Shown here: piece by piece, positions 11,353-23,397 of the stretch | How the letters are laid out: every line of letters starts with the position of its first letter | How positions within the stretch are numbered: position 1 is the stretch's first letter | Origin: Semisulcospira habei | Lineage: Eukaryota; Mollusca; Gastropoda; Semisulcospiridae | NCBI GenBank assembly: GCA_036245525.1 | Contig: BTPG01000005.1 | Coordinates: 213,004,492 to 213,068,491, forward strand | Length of the DNA: 64,000 bases | Reading direction: 5' to 3' | Made by a program: the position numbers and the translations under genes | The notes under the pieces: generated by a model | Database searches by the model: none | Told to the model about the DNA's origin: nothing | Seen by the model: only the letters and a program-made list of their open reading frames with translations

Positions 11353-12365
11353 ATTTGTTTGTTTGTTGGTTAGCTGTTTCAAGCGGTCGGTTTTAGTGGT
11401 CACAAAATATGAATAGTTGTTACTTGTTCATCGTTTGTACAAGGCATTATTGTTATTATGGGATTGGAAAGGTCAATGCGAGCTATTACGTGCTGATTGC
11501 AAACTTTTTAAGGAAATCGTTTTCCGTATATGTCACGTTTACAAACAAGAGTCGAACAATTTGCTGGTGACATTTTTCTTGGTGGCGTAATCAAAGATGG
11601 TCTACAGAGTATAACATAAACCACTATGATTAGAGCAGCGAATAGGATGCTCATCGGTCATCGGTCATTGACGCATACAAATCTGAAATGACGCATTGCT
11701 CTGTCAGTGAGCCGGTCATATGACTTATTCATTTTTTAAACAATCACTGAGACCCGCAGTCCTCAATGAACAGAGTGCATCCTAGATTAGGGAGGCGGGA
11801 GGCCAGCTGCCAACAGTGATGGGTGACACTTGCCCCCTGTCTCGAGCAAATGTAAACAATACTGCAAGCATTGGCCCTGACTAGGTACACGGTCCAATAT
11901 GATGCAAAACGCCTTCCGCCTGTAAGAGGCAAACATCTTCATCAGTCCGAACGGCTGCATTAACTCTAGTCTAAAGTCTCCTTTGTTGGTCTCATTGACG
12001 CTGATTTTGATCCTCGGAGTCGGTATGAGGGTGCGGCAGCGGACTGGGTCTAGATGTCTGTAGCCAGGTTTTGTTTTTCACGCAGTTCAGCAGTTCACGT
12101 ATTCATAATAGACGTCTAGAAGCAAAGGAAATGGCTTAACTGTTGTCAGTGCTGCCGGTTCGTAATTTTTGCACAGATATGCGTATTTTTACATGATGTC
12201 CAAATGTTGTAATGTAAGATGTTGCAATTGATGTACCGTGGTCTCTCGTGCTCACACATATAACCTTCGTTCTTATTTCATGGTTACGCAATCAGTAACT
12301 CAATCTTGCTTTGTTCGCGTCTTGTAGTTGAAGTCCACATCATGTAATTACTGAGTTGTACACTG

Positions 12366-13980
12366 ATAGTCCATAAGCTAGCAGGATCTACCGTGCACCC
12401 CCTCCACCCCCCCCCCCCAGTACTCAATAAGATGGGTTTCAAAGTGTACCTTAGTATGTCATCCTGAGATGTTTAAGCCATGTTCCCCCGAAAATCTATA
12501 GGAACACACCAGAGATATAGCCGATGGCGCAAGGGTACCCCCATTCACGCTCTTTGCGGTTGCTAAAATGAGGCTGAGAAACATTTTCTTCTAAATAAAT
12601 CAGAGTTCATTCGAAAGCCCAAATCAGACACTATTATGTTAAGGCACACCTTCTGCGTCCTCTGCAAAAAAAAAAAAAACAGAATGAAAAAATATTGAAT
12701 CTCTGGCTCACAGTGAAGGTATGTGTGCACCCAGTAAACGGCCATTTCCGCAAAAAAAGACAAAAATAATGTATCAGATGCCTTCAGATATTTTTTTTAG
12801 CACTGGCAGTCTATTTTCAGGCTTACATCATTAAAACAGGATGTCACAATTATTATAAACTTAACTAGGTGATTCTATTATCACTGTGAGTGCCACAGTG
12901 TTTGATTTTGTATTCCTACCCCAAAGTTGTAAAAATAAACAAAATTAATTAGAAAAAAATTACTAAATTTATTCCATTTCATTTTGACCTCTCCTTACCT
13001 ATTAAGTTTCATTAATGTGAGCGTAAAAAGTGCAAGAAAATAAGGAAAGTCGGCATCCTTTACAGTAAATTCATGGTGAATGATAGCATTTTCCCATTTA
13101 AAATTGCTGAATTGGGGAACATACGTTGTTTCTGATGCCCTCAAAAATTCTTTATACAACTGATAGGTCTTTCTTAGGTTTTATTGGTTAGGATAGAGTA
13201 CCACAGTTACTCCCAACCTGATTTTATGATGCTGTGATGCATTTAGGGGCCACAGTGGCTAAATCTGCTGCCCTACCCCCATTTTACCAGTACACAAAAG
13301 AACGCAAAATGACCATAACAATTGCTTATGTCATACTCCTCTGTTTAAATATTTTTGGTGCCAGTTTTCATAACAAATTATGCATAATGAGCATAACAAT
13401 TTGTGATCATTTCATTAATTTCAATGTGACCCTTCAATTTAATTGTAACTATTTTTAAGTGGCTGGTCTTTTAGGTGATATTTACCTAGCATAAGGCGGG
13501 TCTAGTAAGGTATCCCCTTTTCTTTTCCATTAATTTTATCTAGAAATGTGTAAATATGAATATGCATAATAAGTTTCATGGTTCCTAACAGCCTAAACAA
13601 TGTTATCAAAATACTTAGTTTCCACATGTCCACCACGAGATCATCACTTCCACCTCCATTTTTTGCCTTCTTTTTTGCAACGTTCAATTACTTAATGGCC
13701 ATCTTTAAATCTTATATTGTTCTGGCTGCCAATGAGTGAGCGGTCAAGAGGTCGGCAGCAGGAAAATGTTTCTCAACCTCATTTTAGCATCCACGAAGAG
13801 CATGAATGGGGTACCCTTGCGCCATCGGCTATATCTCTGGTGTGTTCCTAAGGATTTTCAGGGAACATGGCTTAAACATCTCAGGACATACTAAGGTACA
13901 CTTTGAAACCCATCTTATTGAGTACTGGGGGGGGGGGGGGGGGGGGGGTGCACGGTAAACTCTGCTAGCTTATGGACTAT
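12366..13980. mobile_element. 1.6 kb non-coding element with about 220-bp TIRs
   Basis: Sequence 12366-12588 returns as its inverted complement at 13762-13980. Shared blocks are ATAGTCCATAAGCTAGCAG at the tips, a C/G run next to GTGCA, AGTACTCAATAAGATGGGTT, and GGCGCAAGGGTACC. The C run at about 12408 and the G run at about 13927 are the same position on opposite arms. The AT-rich interior has no convincing gene. It is a non-autonomous DNA transposon or a segmental inverted duplication. I could not define a target duplication. Confidence 0.85.
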
Positions 13981-13994
13981 GACAACCACAATCT

Positions 13995-14041
13995 GTTCTT
14001 GCTTTGTTGTTTTCTCTCCTAGAAAACAACAAAGCAAGAAC
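13995..14041. repeat. Perfect 20-bp inverted repeat
   Basis: GTTCTTGCTTTGTTGTTTTC at 13995-14014 is repeated as its exact complement at 14022-14041 with a 7-base loop. It lies 14 bases outside the long-TIR element. Confidence 0.9.
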
Positions 14042-14719
14042 ACATGTTTACTGAAAAAAGCATATTATATGTAATGGAAGTCGTTGAAACGCAAACCTGA
14101 TTACATTAGATTGCAAAATAGCAAAAACTAAATAAAAATCCGAAATAGCCAAATATACTTGCGTTTGGTATTTTATACACCAAGTATATCACCTATAGTT
14201 GGCTGCCTGATGAATGTAACCAGTGCAAGAGTGAGTTTCTAAAGTCTGCAAGAGGCATAGACGTTCAAAAGTCCTCACCACCTAAGGGTCGTTATGAGAA
14301 TCTATGCATATTGCTCGAGATTTTATCTGATAGTGTTACTCAAACTGAGGAAGTAGATGCGGACTAAGTAACGATTATAATCCACATCTGCAAGAGGCAC
14401 AGATCCTCATGAGTCGCCTCTGCCCGCGGGTTCATGAAAATCTACGGCTCTGACTGGTTCCATTCGTGCTCAGGTTTCTCAAATTGAGTCTAACTGAAAA
14501 CAGCCATGACTGTAACCAAATGGCAGGCAAGCACCGCGAAAACGTAAACAGTGAGAGAGTCTGCGGGCCAAGTTACCAAGATGTGTTGACAAGTTTGACA
14601 TCGAAAATGCCGAAAAAAATATATATATTTTTTGACTTATGGATTTTCAAAATGACCTATTGATTTTATGTTCCTCCGGTCATATGACTTATTGACTCCA
14701 AAACTCAACCTAATCACTG

Positions 14720-16337
14720 TTAGAGTCGTCATCACCCTTTACAAGAACAAAGGAGAGAAGTCTGCCTGCTCCAACTACCGTGGAATTACCCTGCTGTCCA
14801 TTGCCGGGAAAATTCTCGCAAGGCTGCTCCTGAATCGGCTGGTACCTGCCATCGCTGAAGACCACCTCCCAGAGGGCCAGTGTGGCTTCAGAGCAAACAG
14901 GAGCACCACCGACATGGTCCTTGTGCTGAGACAGCTTCAGGTGAAGTGCCGCGAGCAGAACAAAGGGCTGTACGTAACGTTTGTCGACCTAACAAAAGCG
15001 TTCGACACTGTAAGCAGGCAAGGCATGCGGCAGATCATGGAGCCACTTGGCTCTCCCCCAAAATTCCTCAGCATGATCGTCCAGCTACACGAGGACCAGC
15101 AAGGCCACGTCAGACCCAACAGTGACCTCTCAGAAGCATTCCCCATTCTCAACGGTGTGAAGCAGGGCTGCGTTCTGGCACCGACCCTCTTCACCATCTT
15201 TTTTTAGCATGATGCTGAAGCAGGCCACAGTGGACCTCGACGATGACGACGCAGTGTACATCAGGTATCGTCTCGATGGCAGCCTGTTCAACCTCAGACG
15301 ACTGCAGGCCCACACGAAAACCCTAGACCAACTGATTCGTGAGCTGCTCTTTGCTGACGACACTGCCCTCGTTGCACACACAGAGAGAGCCCTGCAGCGC
15401 ATCACATCCTGCTTCGCAGATGCTGCCCAGCTCTTTGGACTCGAGGTCAGTTTGAAAAAGACAGAGGTCCTCCATCAGCCGGCGCCCAAGGTAGTGCATC
15501 GCCCTCCCCACATCACCATCGGCGAGTCTGAACTGAAGTCAGTGCACCAGTTTACCTACCTTGGCTGCATCATCACGTCAGACGCCAAGCTGGACAAGGA
15601 GCTGGACAGCAGGCTGGCAAAAGCGAACAGCGCTTTCGGGCGTCTATACAAGCGGGTGTTGCACAATCAACAGCTGAAAACAGGCACCAAGATCAGCGTG
15701 TACAGAGCTGTCGTCCTCACCACCCTGCTGTATAGTTCCGAGTCCTGGGCTCTCTACCGCAGCCAACTACGACTCCCCGAACGCTTCCACCAGCGCTGCT
15801 TGCGTACCATCCTTGGCATTCACTCGAGTGACTACGTCACAAACGTCCAGGTCCTTGATTGAACAGGAAGAAACTGTGAGCATCGAAGCTTTGCTGCTGC
15901 GGACACAGCTCCGCTGGGCGGGACACGTCTCCAGGATGGAGGATCATCGCTTACCCAAGATCACCCTGTTCGGCGAGGTCGCCACTGGACAAAGAGACAG
16001 AGGGGCACCAAAGAAGAGATACAAAGACTGTCTCAAGAAGTCTCTTAGTACCTGCCAAATCGAACACCGCCAGTGGTCTTCACTTGCTGCGGACCGCGAC
16101 ACCTGGCGCTCCACCATTTACAAGGCAGCCGTCTCCTTTGAAGACTCTCGCAGAGCTAGCCTTATTGACAAGCGGCTCAGGAGAAAAACAAAGATGCCGC
16201 AACTCAGAACCCTGGCCAGACCTCCCTCTGCAGCCACTGCGGTCGAACCTGCCTGTCCCGGATTGGCCTCCGCAGTCACGAGCATGCCTGCAGACGTCGT
16301 GGGCAACCCCTATAAAATCTTCGTTCGCGAAGTCAAG

Positions 16338-16340
<3 letters not shown>
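14720..16340 (+). mobile_element. LINE-A copy 1, 5'-truncated and frameshifted
   Basis: It carries RT motifs NYRGITLLSIAGKILARLLL (from about 14772), QCGFRANRST, FVDLTKAFDTVSRQG, GVKQGCVLAPTLF and LLFADDTALVAH (about 15345), then LRWAGHVSRMEDHRLP and RGAPKKRYKDCL near the C terminus. Compared with the other LINE-A copies, the frame breaks in the T run near 15200-15207 and again near 15858 where bases are gained. The 5' end begins inside the RT region. The 3' end has a small CTTCGTTCGCGAAG stem before (AG)n. It is nonfunctional and in the sense direction in host intron 3. Confidence 0.9.
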
Positions 16341-16407
<67 letters not shown>

Positions 16408-16430
16408 GATGATGATGATGATGATGAAAC
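16341..16430. repeat. (AG)n then (TGA)n at the LINE-A 3' end
   Basis: An AG repeat (16341-16403) directly follows the LINE-A end and is followed by TGATGA units to about 16430. It probably grew from the LINE tail. Confidence 0.9.
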
Positions 16431-16620
16431 GTTTTTATTCAGGATAAAAAGTTTTAGGCATAGCAATGCCTATCTTCCAAACTGTCCTGCTACTCTACAC
16501 ATATAAAAATACATCAGACGATACATCAAAAGATAAAACATATGTAAGTAAAAAGACCCATCCCCCTCCCCCCCCCCCCACCACCACTCAGAGGGAAAAA
16601 ATAGAAATTAATAGATCATG

Positions 16621-16622
<2 letters not shown>

Positions 16623-16701
<79 letters not shown>
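16623..16701. repeat. (AT)n microsatellite
   Basis: About 38 TA units. Confidence 0.98.
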
Positions 16702-16710
<9 letters not shown>

Positions 16711-16821
16711 GGTATGAACCTGACATGTTAATGCAGACAGTCGAACTATTACATGATCTGTAGCAACAGTAGAAGAGTATTCGGTAATAGGAAACTTGTC
16801 ACTAACTATACGAATAGTAGC

Positions 16822-16954
<133 letters not shown>

Positions 16955-17406
16955 ATTGCCCTTTGAATGTTTATTCGTAAATTGTTATACAGATTGGCGG
17001 AAATCGTCGTTTTCTCAGCTTCACCCTCCAAAGTTATTTGACCTTGAACAGTTTTAGCTACAGACAATTGTTACGTTTACCTGTCTTGAACACGCCACGT
17101 GCATTCACATGCAACCTACCAAACTGTAGACGACAGTAAGACCTATCTTGCCGCACACATTTTAACGAATCATGGCAAGGTCATTGAATGTAAACAGAAA
17201 ATGACAATTTCTTTTGAAAAGCGAAGTCTTCTAAGAAATGACGTCATATGCCAACGTAAGATGACAAAAAAATTGGCAGATGTTATCAGTGTTATAGTTG
17301 TATTTGCCGGATTAACCATTCATGCTTAAAGGTCACAGAAGGTTAGCTTTTAATGTGACCATATTGTGTAAATGCCCGTTTCCCCTGTGTTTCTTTGAAA
17401 TCGTAT

Positions 17407-17620
17407 TTAACTTATTCAGCCCCGACACACCACAGCAAGACATGGATCGAGCATGATAGTTCAAGGATGGTGCCAGAATAGTTTGGCGCCTATGGGCGCC
17501 AAACTATTCTGGCACCATCCTTGAACTATCATGCTCGACCTGTCTCTAGAATTGTAATACAGTCCTTCAGAGGGCAACTTTAAAATTTGGGGATTTCGGT
17601 CCTGGGGTAGAATGTGTTAA
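17407..17620. mobile_element. TTAA hairpin MITE with perfect 44-bp arms
   Basis: TTAA lies at both edges (17407-17410, 17617-17620). The left end, TTAACTTATTCAGCCCCGAC, resembles the ends of the copy at 671-3203. The central hairpin 17447-17538 has two 44-base arms that are exact complements around the loop TATG between two GGCGCC blocks. Perfect pairing suggests a young copy or gene conversion between the arms. Confidence 0.8.
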
Positions 17621-17789
17621 TAAAAGTGCAGTCAGTACAGGAAATAGTACGGGTAGATTACATTCATACCCTCCCTTCATATGGTGGGTACATCGGGTTA
17701 ACCCTGTCTGTGTGTATGTGCCTGACTGCTGGGGCATTTGTTTGAAACCACTGCTTTGATTTCTTTCAAATTGCATTTGTTATTAGTGC

Positions 17790-18480
17790 TAAACTCAAGC
17801 ATTTCTCAGTGCTCAAAGCGAAGGCCATAACTTTATGGTCAAGGTCACAGCCGCCATATTTACATTTTGAACACTGGACAATGTCTCCAAAATGATACAG
17901 CTGGATTCAAACATTTGTTGGTGTAAGTTCTTAGATGTAGCAAGTGTTAGAAAGGGAAAATCACACATGCCCTTCAAGGTGAAGGTCACGACAATCATTT
18001 TTATTTTAAGAAGGGTTCCGTTTTTTAAAGGCACAATATCTACTGAACTTCTTGATCTAGTTTAATCAATTTTTACTGATTAGTACAAAAGTCTCCCCAT
18101 GCAAAATTTCACCTATAAGATCAAGGTGGCCATATTTATTAATGGTCTTTTGATCCAAAACTCAGATCTCTTTTGACCGACTTTCTTCGAAGTTTGGTGG
18201 ATGATAGTTTATTGCGTTGTTTGGTTTTTTTAAAAAGTAAAACGTGTTTCGATTGTTTTTGTGTCTTTTTTTTGTCAATAGCCGCAATGCCTAGGTCATG
18301 GTGGCCATATGTGATTTCCTCGTCTGTGTTCTTGTAAATATCCTGAACCACTTATTGGCCAGTATGAGAACATGCATATATTTATGGATTTTTTTAGACA
18401 CTTTCAAACATGGCACAAGGTCATTCTGGAAGGTCAAAGGTCACGGGTTACAGATCTTTCAAAGAGGTCACTTAAATTGG
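17790..18480. repeat. Intronic segment rich in AGGTCA half-sites
   Basis: Repeated phrases such as AAGGTCACAGCCGCCATATT, AAGGTGAAGGTCACG, AAGGTGGCCATATT, TAGGTCATGGTGGCCATA and GGAAGGTCAAAGGTCACGGG occur here. Similar AAGGTCA-rich tracts are dispersed repeats in mollusc genomes as I know them. The 18436 area holds AGGTCAAAGGTCA, a DR1-type nuclear receptor site by sequence. No gene is seen. Confidence 0.45.
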
Positions 18481-18650
18481 TGCGTTTAGACAGGTCTCGC
18501 CACACACAAAAAAATACTCCAAGATGCAAGAGTTTGGCTAAATAACTTGCGGAACACTGGACGAAAGGCAGATGATGCATATCTCATTACATGAACTTGC
18601 TTTTGTTATCTGTTGGGCACAAGGTACGTAGTGTGACGACATTGTAAGGT

Positions 18651-18797
18651 GTTCAACCCATTTTCGTCCTGATACATTCTGCTTGAAATAAATGTCACAG
18701 TGACAGTTCAAGGGTGGTGCCAGCTAATGTGGCACTACATTGAATTATCATGGTCGACCCATCTCCTGCTGTAGTGCGTCAGTGCTGAATGGTTTAA
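18651..18797. mobile_element. Degenerate copy of the TTAA hairpin MITE
   Basis: Left TTCAACCCATTTTCGTCC, internal GTTCAAGGGTGGTGCCAGC and right end CATCTCCTGCTGTAGTGCGT... TTAA match the family, but the central hairpin is largely deleted. Confidence 0.6.
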
Positions 18798-18970
18798 GAC
18801 GGCAGTAACTGGTGTCAGGAGAGCTTGGGACCCTAGGGAACTTATATAAGTTGTTCCTAGTGTTCCTGCATTGGCTTGAAATTGCGAGGTTTACAAGACA
18901 ACGTCATTAAGAATGACCTTTATTTGTTTCTTTCTTCCGTTGCGCTCAAAAGTCATCGAAAAACCTCTGG

Positions 18971-20166
18971 TACGTGTGCCTACTGACATGGACTGTGACA
19001 AGAAGGGCATGTGCCTACTGACAGGACAGGTGCCTACTGACATGGACTGTGAGAAAGACAGGTGCCTACTGACATGAACTGTGACAAGAAGGGCAGGTGC
19101 TTACTGACATGGACTGTGACAAGAAGGACAGGTGCCTACTGACATGGACTGTGACAAGAAGGGCAGGTGCCTACTGACATGGACTGTAACAAGAAGGGCA
19201 GGTGCCTACTGACATTGACTGTGACAAGAAGGACAGGTGCCTACTGACATGGATTATGACAAGAAAGACAGGTGCCTACTGACATGGACTGTTACAAGGA
19301 CAGGGCCTACTGACGTGGACTGTGACAAGGACAGGTGCCTACTGACATTGACTGTGACAAGGACAGGGCCTACTGACGTGGACTGTGACAAGGACAGGGG
19401 CCTACTGACATTGACTGTGACAAGGACAGGTGCCTACTGACATGGACTGTGACAAGAAGGACAGGTGCCTACTGACATGAACTGTGACAAGAAGGGCAGG
19501 TGCCTACTGACGTGGACTGTGACAAGGACAGGTGCCTACTGACATGGACTGTGACAAGAAGGACAGGTGCCTACTGACATGGACTGTGACAAGAAGGGCA
19601 GGTGCCTACTGACATGGACTGTGACAAGGGCAGGTGCCTACTGACATGGACTGTGACAAGAAGGGCAGGTGCCTACTGACATGGACTGTGACAAGGACAG
19701 GTGCCTACTGACATGGACTGTGACAAGAAGGACAGGTGCCTACTGACATGGACTGTGACAAAGACAGGTGCCTACTGACATGGACTGTGACAAGGCAGGT
19801 GCCTACTGACATGGACTGTGACAGGAGCAGGTGCCTACTGACATGGACTGTGACAAGGGCAGGTACCTACTGACATGGACTGTGACAAGGGCAGGTTCCT
19901 ACTGACATGGACTGTGACAAGAAGGGCAGGTGCCTACTGTCATGGACTGTGACAAGGGCAGGTGCCTACTGACATGGACTGTGACAAGGGCAGGTGTCTA
20001 CTGACATGGACTGTGACAAGAAGGGCAGGTGCCTACTGCCATTGACTGTGACAGGAAGGGCAGGTGCCTGCTGACATGGACTGTGACAAGAAGGACAGGT
20101 TCCTACTGACATGGACTGTGACAAGGGTAGGTGCCTACGGACATGGACTGTGACAAGAAGGGCAGT
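18971..20166 (+). repeat. 35-bp minisatellite (about 35 copies)
   Basis: The unit contains GTGCCTACTGACATGGACTG followed by TGACAAGAAGGGCAG, with 29- and 32-base variants that lack AAG or AAGAAG. It lies in intron 3 about 400 bases before exon 4. Short open frames through it are chance products. Confidence 0.97.
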
Positions 20167-20576
20167 TAAGTCTTAAATGAGGCAAGACAACATTAACAAC
20201 CCGTTGTATGGATGAATTTTAGCAGTCACAGCCAGCCGTAGAACAGATCGCTTTAACGTCTATCACGACGATCACTACGTTTGTTATGTCCAGCTGGACA
20301 GCTCACTAGCAGTGCTTGTAGAAATTTTACAATTTAGATTTAACATTTTGTCAGTTTCTGTCTAATCACAGGATATAGCCCCTGTGTCTGTAGGTTTATG
20401 TTGAGCTCACTCGGGCATTGAAATACTTGAAAATCAAGGGAACAAAAACACTCTGCCTTTTCCGGTTTGTTGGTTAGGAACTTGCACGGGCCTTACATTT
20501 TACACACTTGGCAGTCACTCCTTTAGTTTGGATTTCGCGATAACTAAAATTATTTTGTGTTCGTCTCTGTGTGCAG

Positions 20577-20813
20577 TTCCCCAGCCCTAGTTCCACCACG
20601 GGGACGTCCAGCACTTCCTATACGCCGAAGACGATCCGGCTGAACCAAGGCGCCAACGGCTATATTCGTCTGCAGGGGAACGCCGCTTGTAGCTCCACGC
20701 CACTCGCTTGCAGACCCTTCTCCGGTTACATCTACGGGGGGACCACTGCACAACATTATGCATGGTCTGCGCCGGTTATTTCCCCTTGCTGGCCTTCCAC
20801 GCCTTTTACTTCG
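20577..20813 (+). CDS. Exon 4: Ser/Thr-rich linker and Cys-containing segment
   Basis: This 237-base exon is flanked by GTGTGCAG (AG at 20575-20576) and TCG|GTGAGC (GT at 20814-20815), phase 0 on both sides. It encodes about residues 386-464. It opens with a Ser/Thr/Pro-rich stretch (FPSPSSTTGTSSTSYTPKTI), then INTRON-free sequence with NGYIRLQGNAACSS, CRPFSGYIYGGTTAQHYAW and a CWPSTPFTS end. It looks like the closing part of the extracellular domain. Exon length divisible by three means it could be skipped without a frame change. Confidence 0.8.
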
Positions 20814-21241
20814 GTGAGCACAAATTAATCTGTGTTTGCTGACTCCATCATGGTCGAGAAAATGCGAGCACCTTCCAACTGCAAGAGATGAAGAACTTGA
20901 TGAGCCCCCACAGGCTGGACAAGTTCTGTTCGCTTGTTAGCCCGGCTTATATTTGTGTTGCTTTAGTGGATGAAGTGTATGTTTGGCGTTACATTTTCCA
21001 CGGTTTCAAAGACATCTTGAATGAATTAGATCTGAACTCACAACTTGAACGCTGACGAAACAGAGACAGTAAAAAGCTACATTATATAGGCTACATGCAC
21101 GCGCTGTTCCAATTGTCAGCGTCTATCCCTAGTTTGAATCTGTCACCAAAATGTTTGATTCGCATGAATGTCATGACGTAGGCTTGTCCTGTGTGTCGAC
21201 TTACTGCAGTTTCGTTCTCTTTTTTTTTTCTTTTCTGCCAG

Positions 21242-22105
21242 AACTCGTCAGACAGCTTTAACGACATAACTTTAACAGTGTGCCCGGTGATGGATGACGT
21301 CACTACTCAAGTTGCTACGACCACAGCCACAACACCGACAACGACTGAGATGTTAACGACAACCAATGCCGCAACAACAACCGGAACTGTGACAACGACT
21401 AAACCTTTGACGACAACAAACATTTGGACAACGTCTGAAACGTTGACAACGACTGAATGTGCAACAACAACTGAAACTGTAACCTCAAGAGAAAGTGTCA
21501 CGACCACGCCCAGAAGTGACACAACCCCTCACATTGAGACGACGCATGGACCAGACACAAGCACGTCCCACACAGAGGCACACACGTCAGAGAAGCCGGC
21601 GAGCACGATAAGCACTCAAATGTCGGGCACTACCCAGGAGCAGCCGGCGAGCACGCCTCAAGCTGGGATAAGCACTACAGTGTCGGGGACTACCCAGAAG
21701 CAGCAAGTAACCACTTACGATGTTGTGACGACTGCTGTGAAATCGACAACACATTTCAACATCAGCCAGGGGAAGAAATACGGTCAGTGTCCCTGTCACT
21801 GCGATGTTTTCAGACGCAAGGCGCCCAGGACTGCCCAGGAGCTGTCTCGTGCAGTAAGCTCCATCCAGTATGATCTGGCCTTGCAACGGAAACAGCAGTC
21901 CCTGTACAAGCGCCTGATGACGTCGGCCCGGGACTCGCGCCCATCCGCCCTCAGCATGGGGGTGACGGCGGTGTTGGTGATGACCTTCGTGCTAGGACTG
22001 GTCCTGTCGTGCGATCTGCTGCGGCTCTGTGCTTACTGCAAGACGCGGGATCGCAGGCGGGAAGACACGCAGACACTGAGAAAGTCTCAGATCCGTCCGT
22101 CGTAA
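21242..22105 (+). CDS. Exon 5: mucin-like stalk, membrane helix and cytoplasmic tail
   Basis: The last coding exon starts after a pyrimidine-rich tract and CCAG (AG at 21240-21241) in phase 0 and ends at TAA 22103-22105. It encodes about residues 465-751: a short NSSDSFNDITLTVCP segment, then about 115 residues rich in Thr with Ser, Glu and Pro (a candidate O-glycosylated stalk), a CPCHCDVF cysteine cluster, a basic/helical juxtamembrane part, one hydrophobic helix (about 703-724, MGVTAVLVMTFVLGLVLS) and a basic tail ending QIRPS. The layout is that of a type I single-pass surface protein. No tail signalling motif is recognised. Confidence 0.85.
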   Translation, partial: NSSDSFNDITLTVCPVMDDVTTQVATTTATTPTTTEMLTTTNAATTTGTVTTTKPLTTTNIWTTSETLTTTECATTTETVTSRESVTTTPRSDTTPHIETTHGPDTSTSHTEAHTSEKPASTISTQMSGTTQEQPASTPQAGISTTVSGTTQKQQVTTYDVVTTAVKSTTHFNISQGKKYGQCPCHCDVFRRKAPRTAQELSRAVSSIQYDLALQRKQQSLYKRLMTSARDSRPSALSMGVTAVLVMTFVLGLVLSCDLLRLCAYCKTRDRRREDTQTLRKSQIRPS

Positions 22106-22160
22106 CTCGCTCAGGCCGGCCTCACACGCTTCACTTTGAAAGACATGAACTGACCATTAA

Positions 22161-22230
22161 AGTTCAAGGGTGGTGCCAGAACAGCTTGGCGCCCATAGGC
22201 GCCAAGCTGTTCTGTCACCACCCTTGAACT
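22161..22230. mobile_element. GGCGCC hairpin MITE core
   Basis: Two 33-base arms around CATA between GGCGCC blocks, with one mismatch, lie 55 bases after the stop codon and so are probably in the 3' UTR of the host gene. A hairpin of about 33 bp in a transcript could affect stability or be an RNA-processing substrate. Confidence 0.75.
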
Positions 22231-22587
22231 AGGGCTCAACTTAGTAAGTTGTTGAAGCCAGTCCAGGTCCGATAAAAATCATAGCAAATATTTGTATGCG
22301 TCATGCACATGCTAACCGCGCTGTAACTGGGGAGGAGTGAGCGCAAGGGAGGCTACTGTTGCAACTTCCCCAGGACATGATTTCCTGTGCCTGTCAAGGG
22401 TCACGAACATTTGAGTTTCGGCCATCACAAAATTAGCACGCACAAGATCGTGAACCACTGACGTATCACGACGACGTTCTGTCGCAAATTACGACTGAAT
22501 CACTGACGTAGAAAATGTTTCAGTCGCGTGTTCCAATTTTAACCCCACTGTTACTTTCTCCCCTATTAACCCCCTCTCTCCCCGCAG

Positions 22588-22663
22588 CCACCAATGGATC
22601 GTGGCTCTGCAGCAACCCTAGGGGCCTGACGATCAAGGTCTTTCAGAATGGCGGGACAGCCGC
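22588..22663 (+). pseudogene. Candidate exon (copy 1) cut by a hairpin insertion
   Basis: After CTCTCCCCGCAG (AG at 22586-22587) an open frame encodes NGSWLCSNPRGLTIKVFQNG, then meets a hairpin at 22664. It aligns by eye with the second candidate exon near 26680 (Cys, then an I-x-x-V-x-N-x-G-T-A pattern). The phase at the acceptor is 1, as in that copy. The domain is not recognised; the Cys spacing suggests an extracellular module. Function and parent gene are unknown. Confidence 0.35.
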
Positions 22664-22757
22664 GGCGCCACCGCGTGCGCAAAGCCACAAGGCACACTCA
22701 ATAGTCAATACAAATACCGGAGTGTGTGTGGTGGCTGTGCGCACGCGGTGGCGGAAC
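22664..22757. repeat. Hairpin (CGCCACCGCGTGCGC arms)
   Basis: CGCCACCGCGTGCGCAAAGCCAC... GTGTGTGGTGGCTGTGCGCACGCGGTGGCGG forms a long imperfect stem with a loop near 22700-22717. It directly adjoins the candidate exon. Confidence 0.7.
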
Positions 22758-22887
22758 GGTTGTCTTGCATTTCAGCGAGAGCTCGATCGTCCCGCAGGCC
22801 TTTATGGCAGCAACCGCTAGCTGACCGCGCGGCGAAAACTCCGCAAGGGCTTCAGAAACACTGAACACAGACATGCCGGAATGGGGA

Positions 22888-23001
22888 CAAGAGGCACAGA
22901 TCCTCAAGAGCCCCCGCAGCTGCGGGGGCTCTTGAGGATCTATGCCTCTTGCGGTTGGGTGTTTATCAACTCACTGCGTCACCTGGCAGTGAAGCGGTTA
23001 A
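22888..23001. mobile_element. Second-family hairpin MITE (CCCCCGCAGCTGCGGGGG)
   Basis: A 64-base near-perfect palindrome (22888-22951, one mismatch) is followed by the end sequence GGCAGTGAAGCGGTTAA, with TTAA at 22998-23001. The left edge is unclear. Related copies are at 26466-26679 and 27367-27577. Confidence 0.7.
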
Positions 23002-23397
23002 TTTGAAAGTCTAATGCGATGAATGCTGTAAAAGAAATGCGGAAGACGCCAAAGCACTCCCGCTGGCCCCGCCCGCTCTACACGAGGCCGCCCAGCTTCA
23101 AGTTTTTTTTTTTCTCACACAAAGCGTTCACATGTCATCAGACGTTCCTGCGATGTTAATGTTTGTGTAACGGTTGATGATGGAGGGCGGTCCTCTGGCT
23201 GGCCGTAGCGCTGCCTGCAGGAAGCACCTTTACAGGGGGCGCTACCAGCGGCAGGGGGGTGCCGAACCTCTCCTCTCCTTTATTACTTATATATTGATGT
23301 CCGAGCCATGATAGCCGATATTATCCCGGTTTAGCCACATGTCCCAAATTTTAGAGGTATTACCTAACTCCTATGTACCAGTTGCAGGAGAAAGATT

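Noticed and set aside
18971..20166. CRISPR-like regular array
   Set aside because: Units are contiguous with no unique spacers, in animal DNA. It is a minisatellite.
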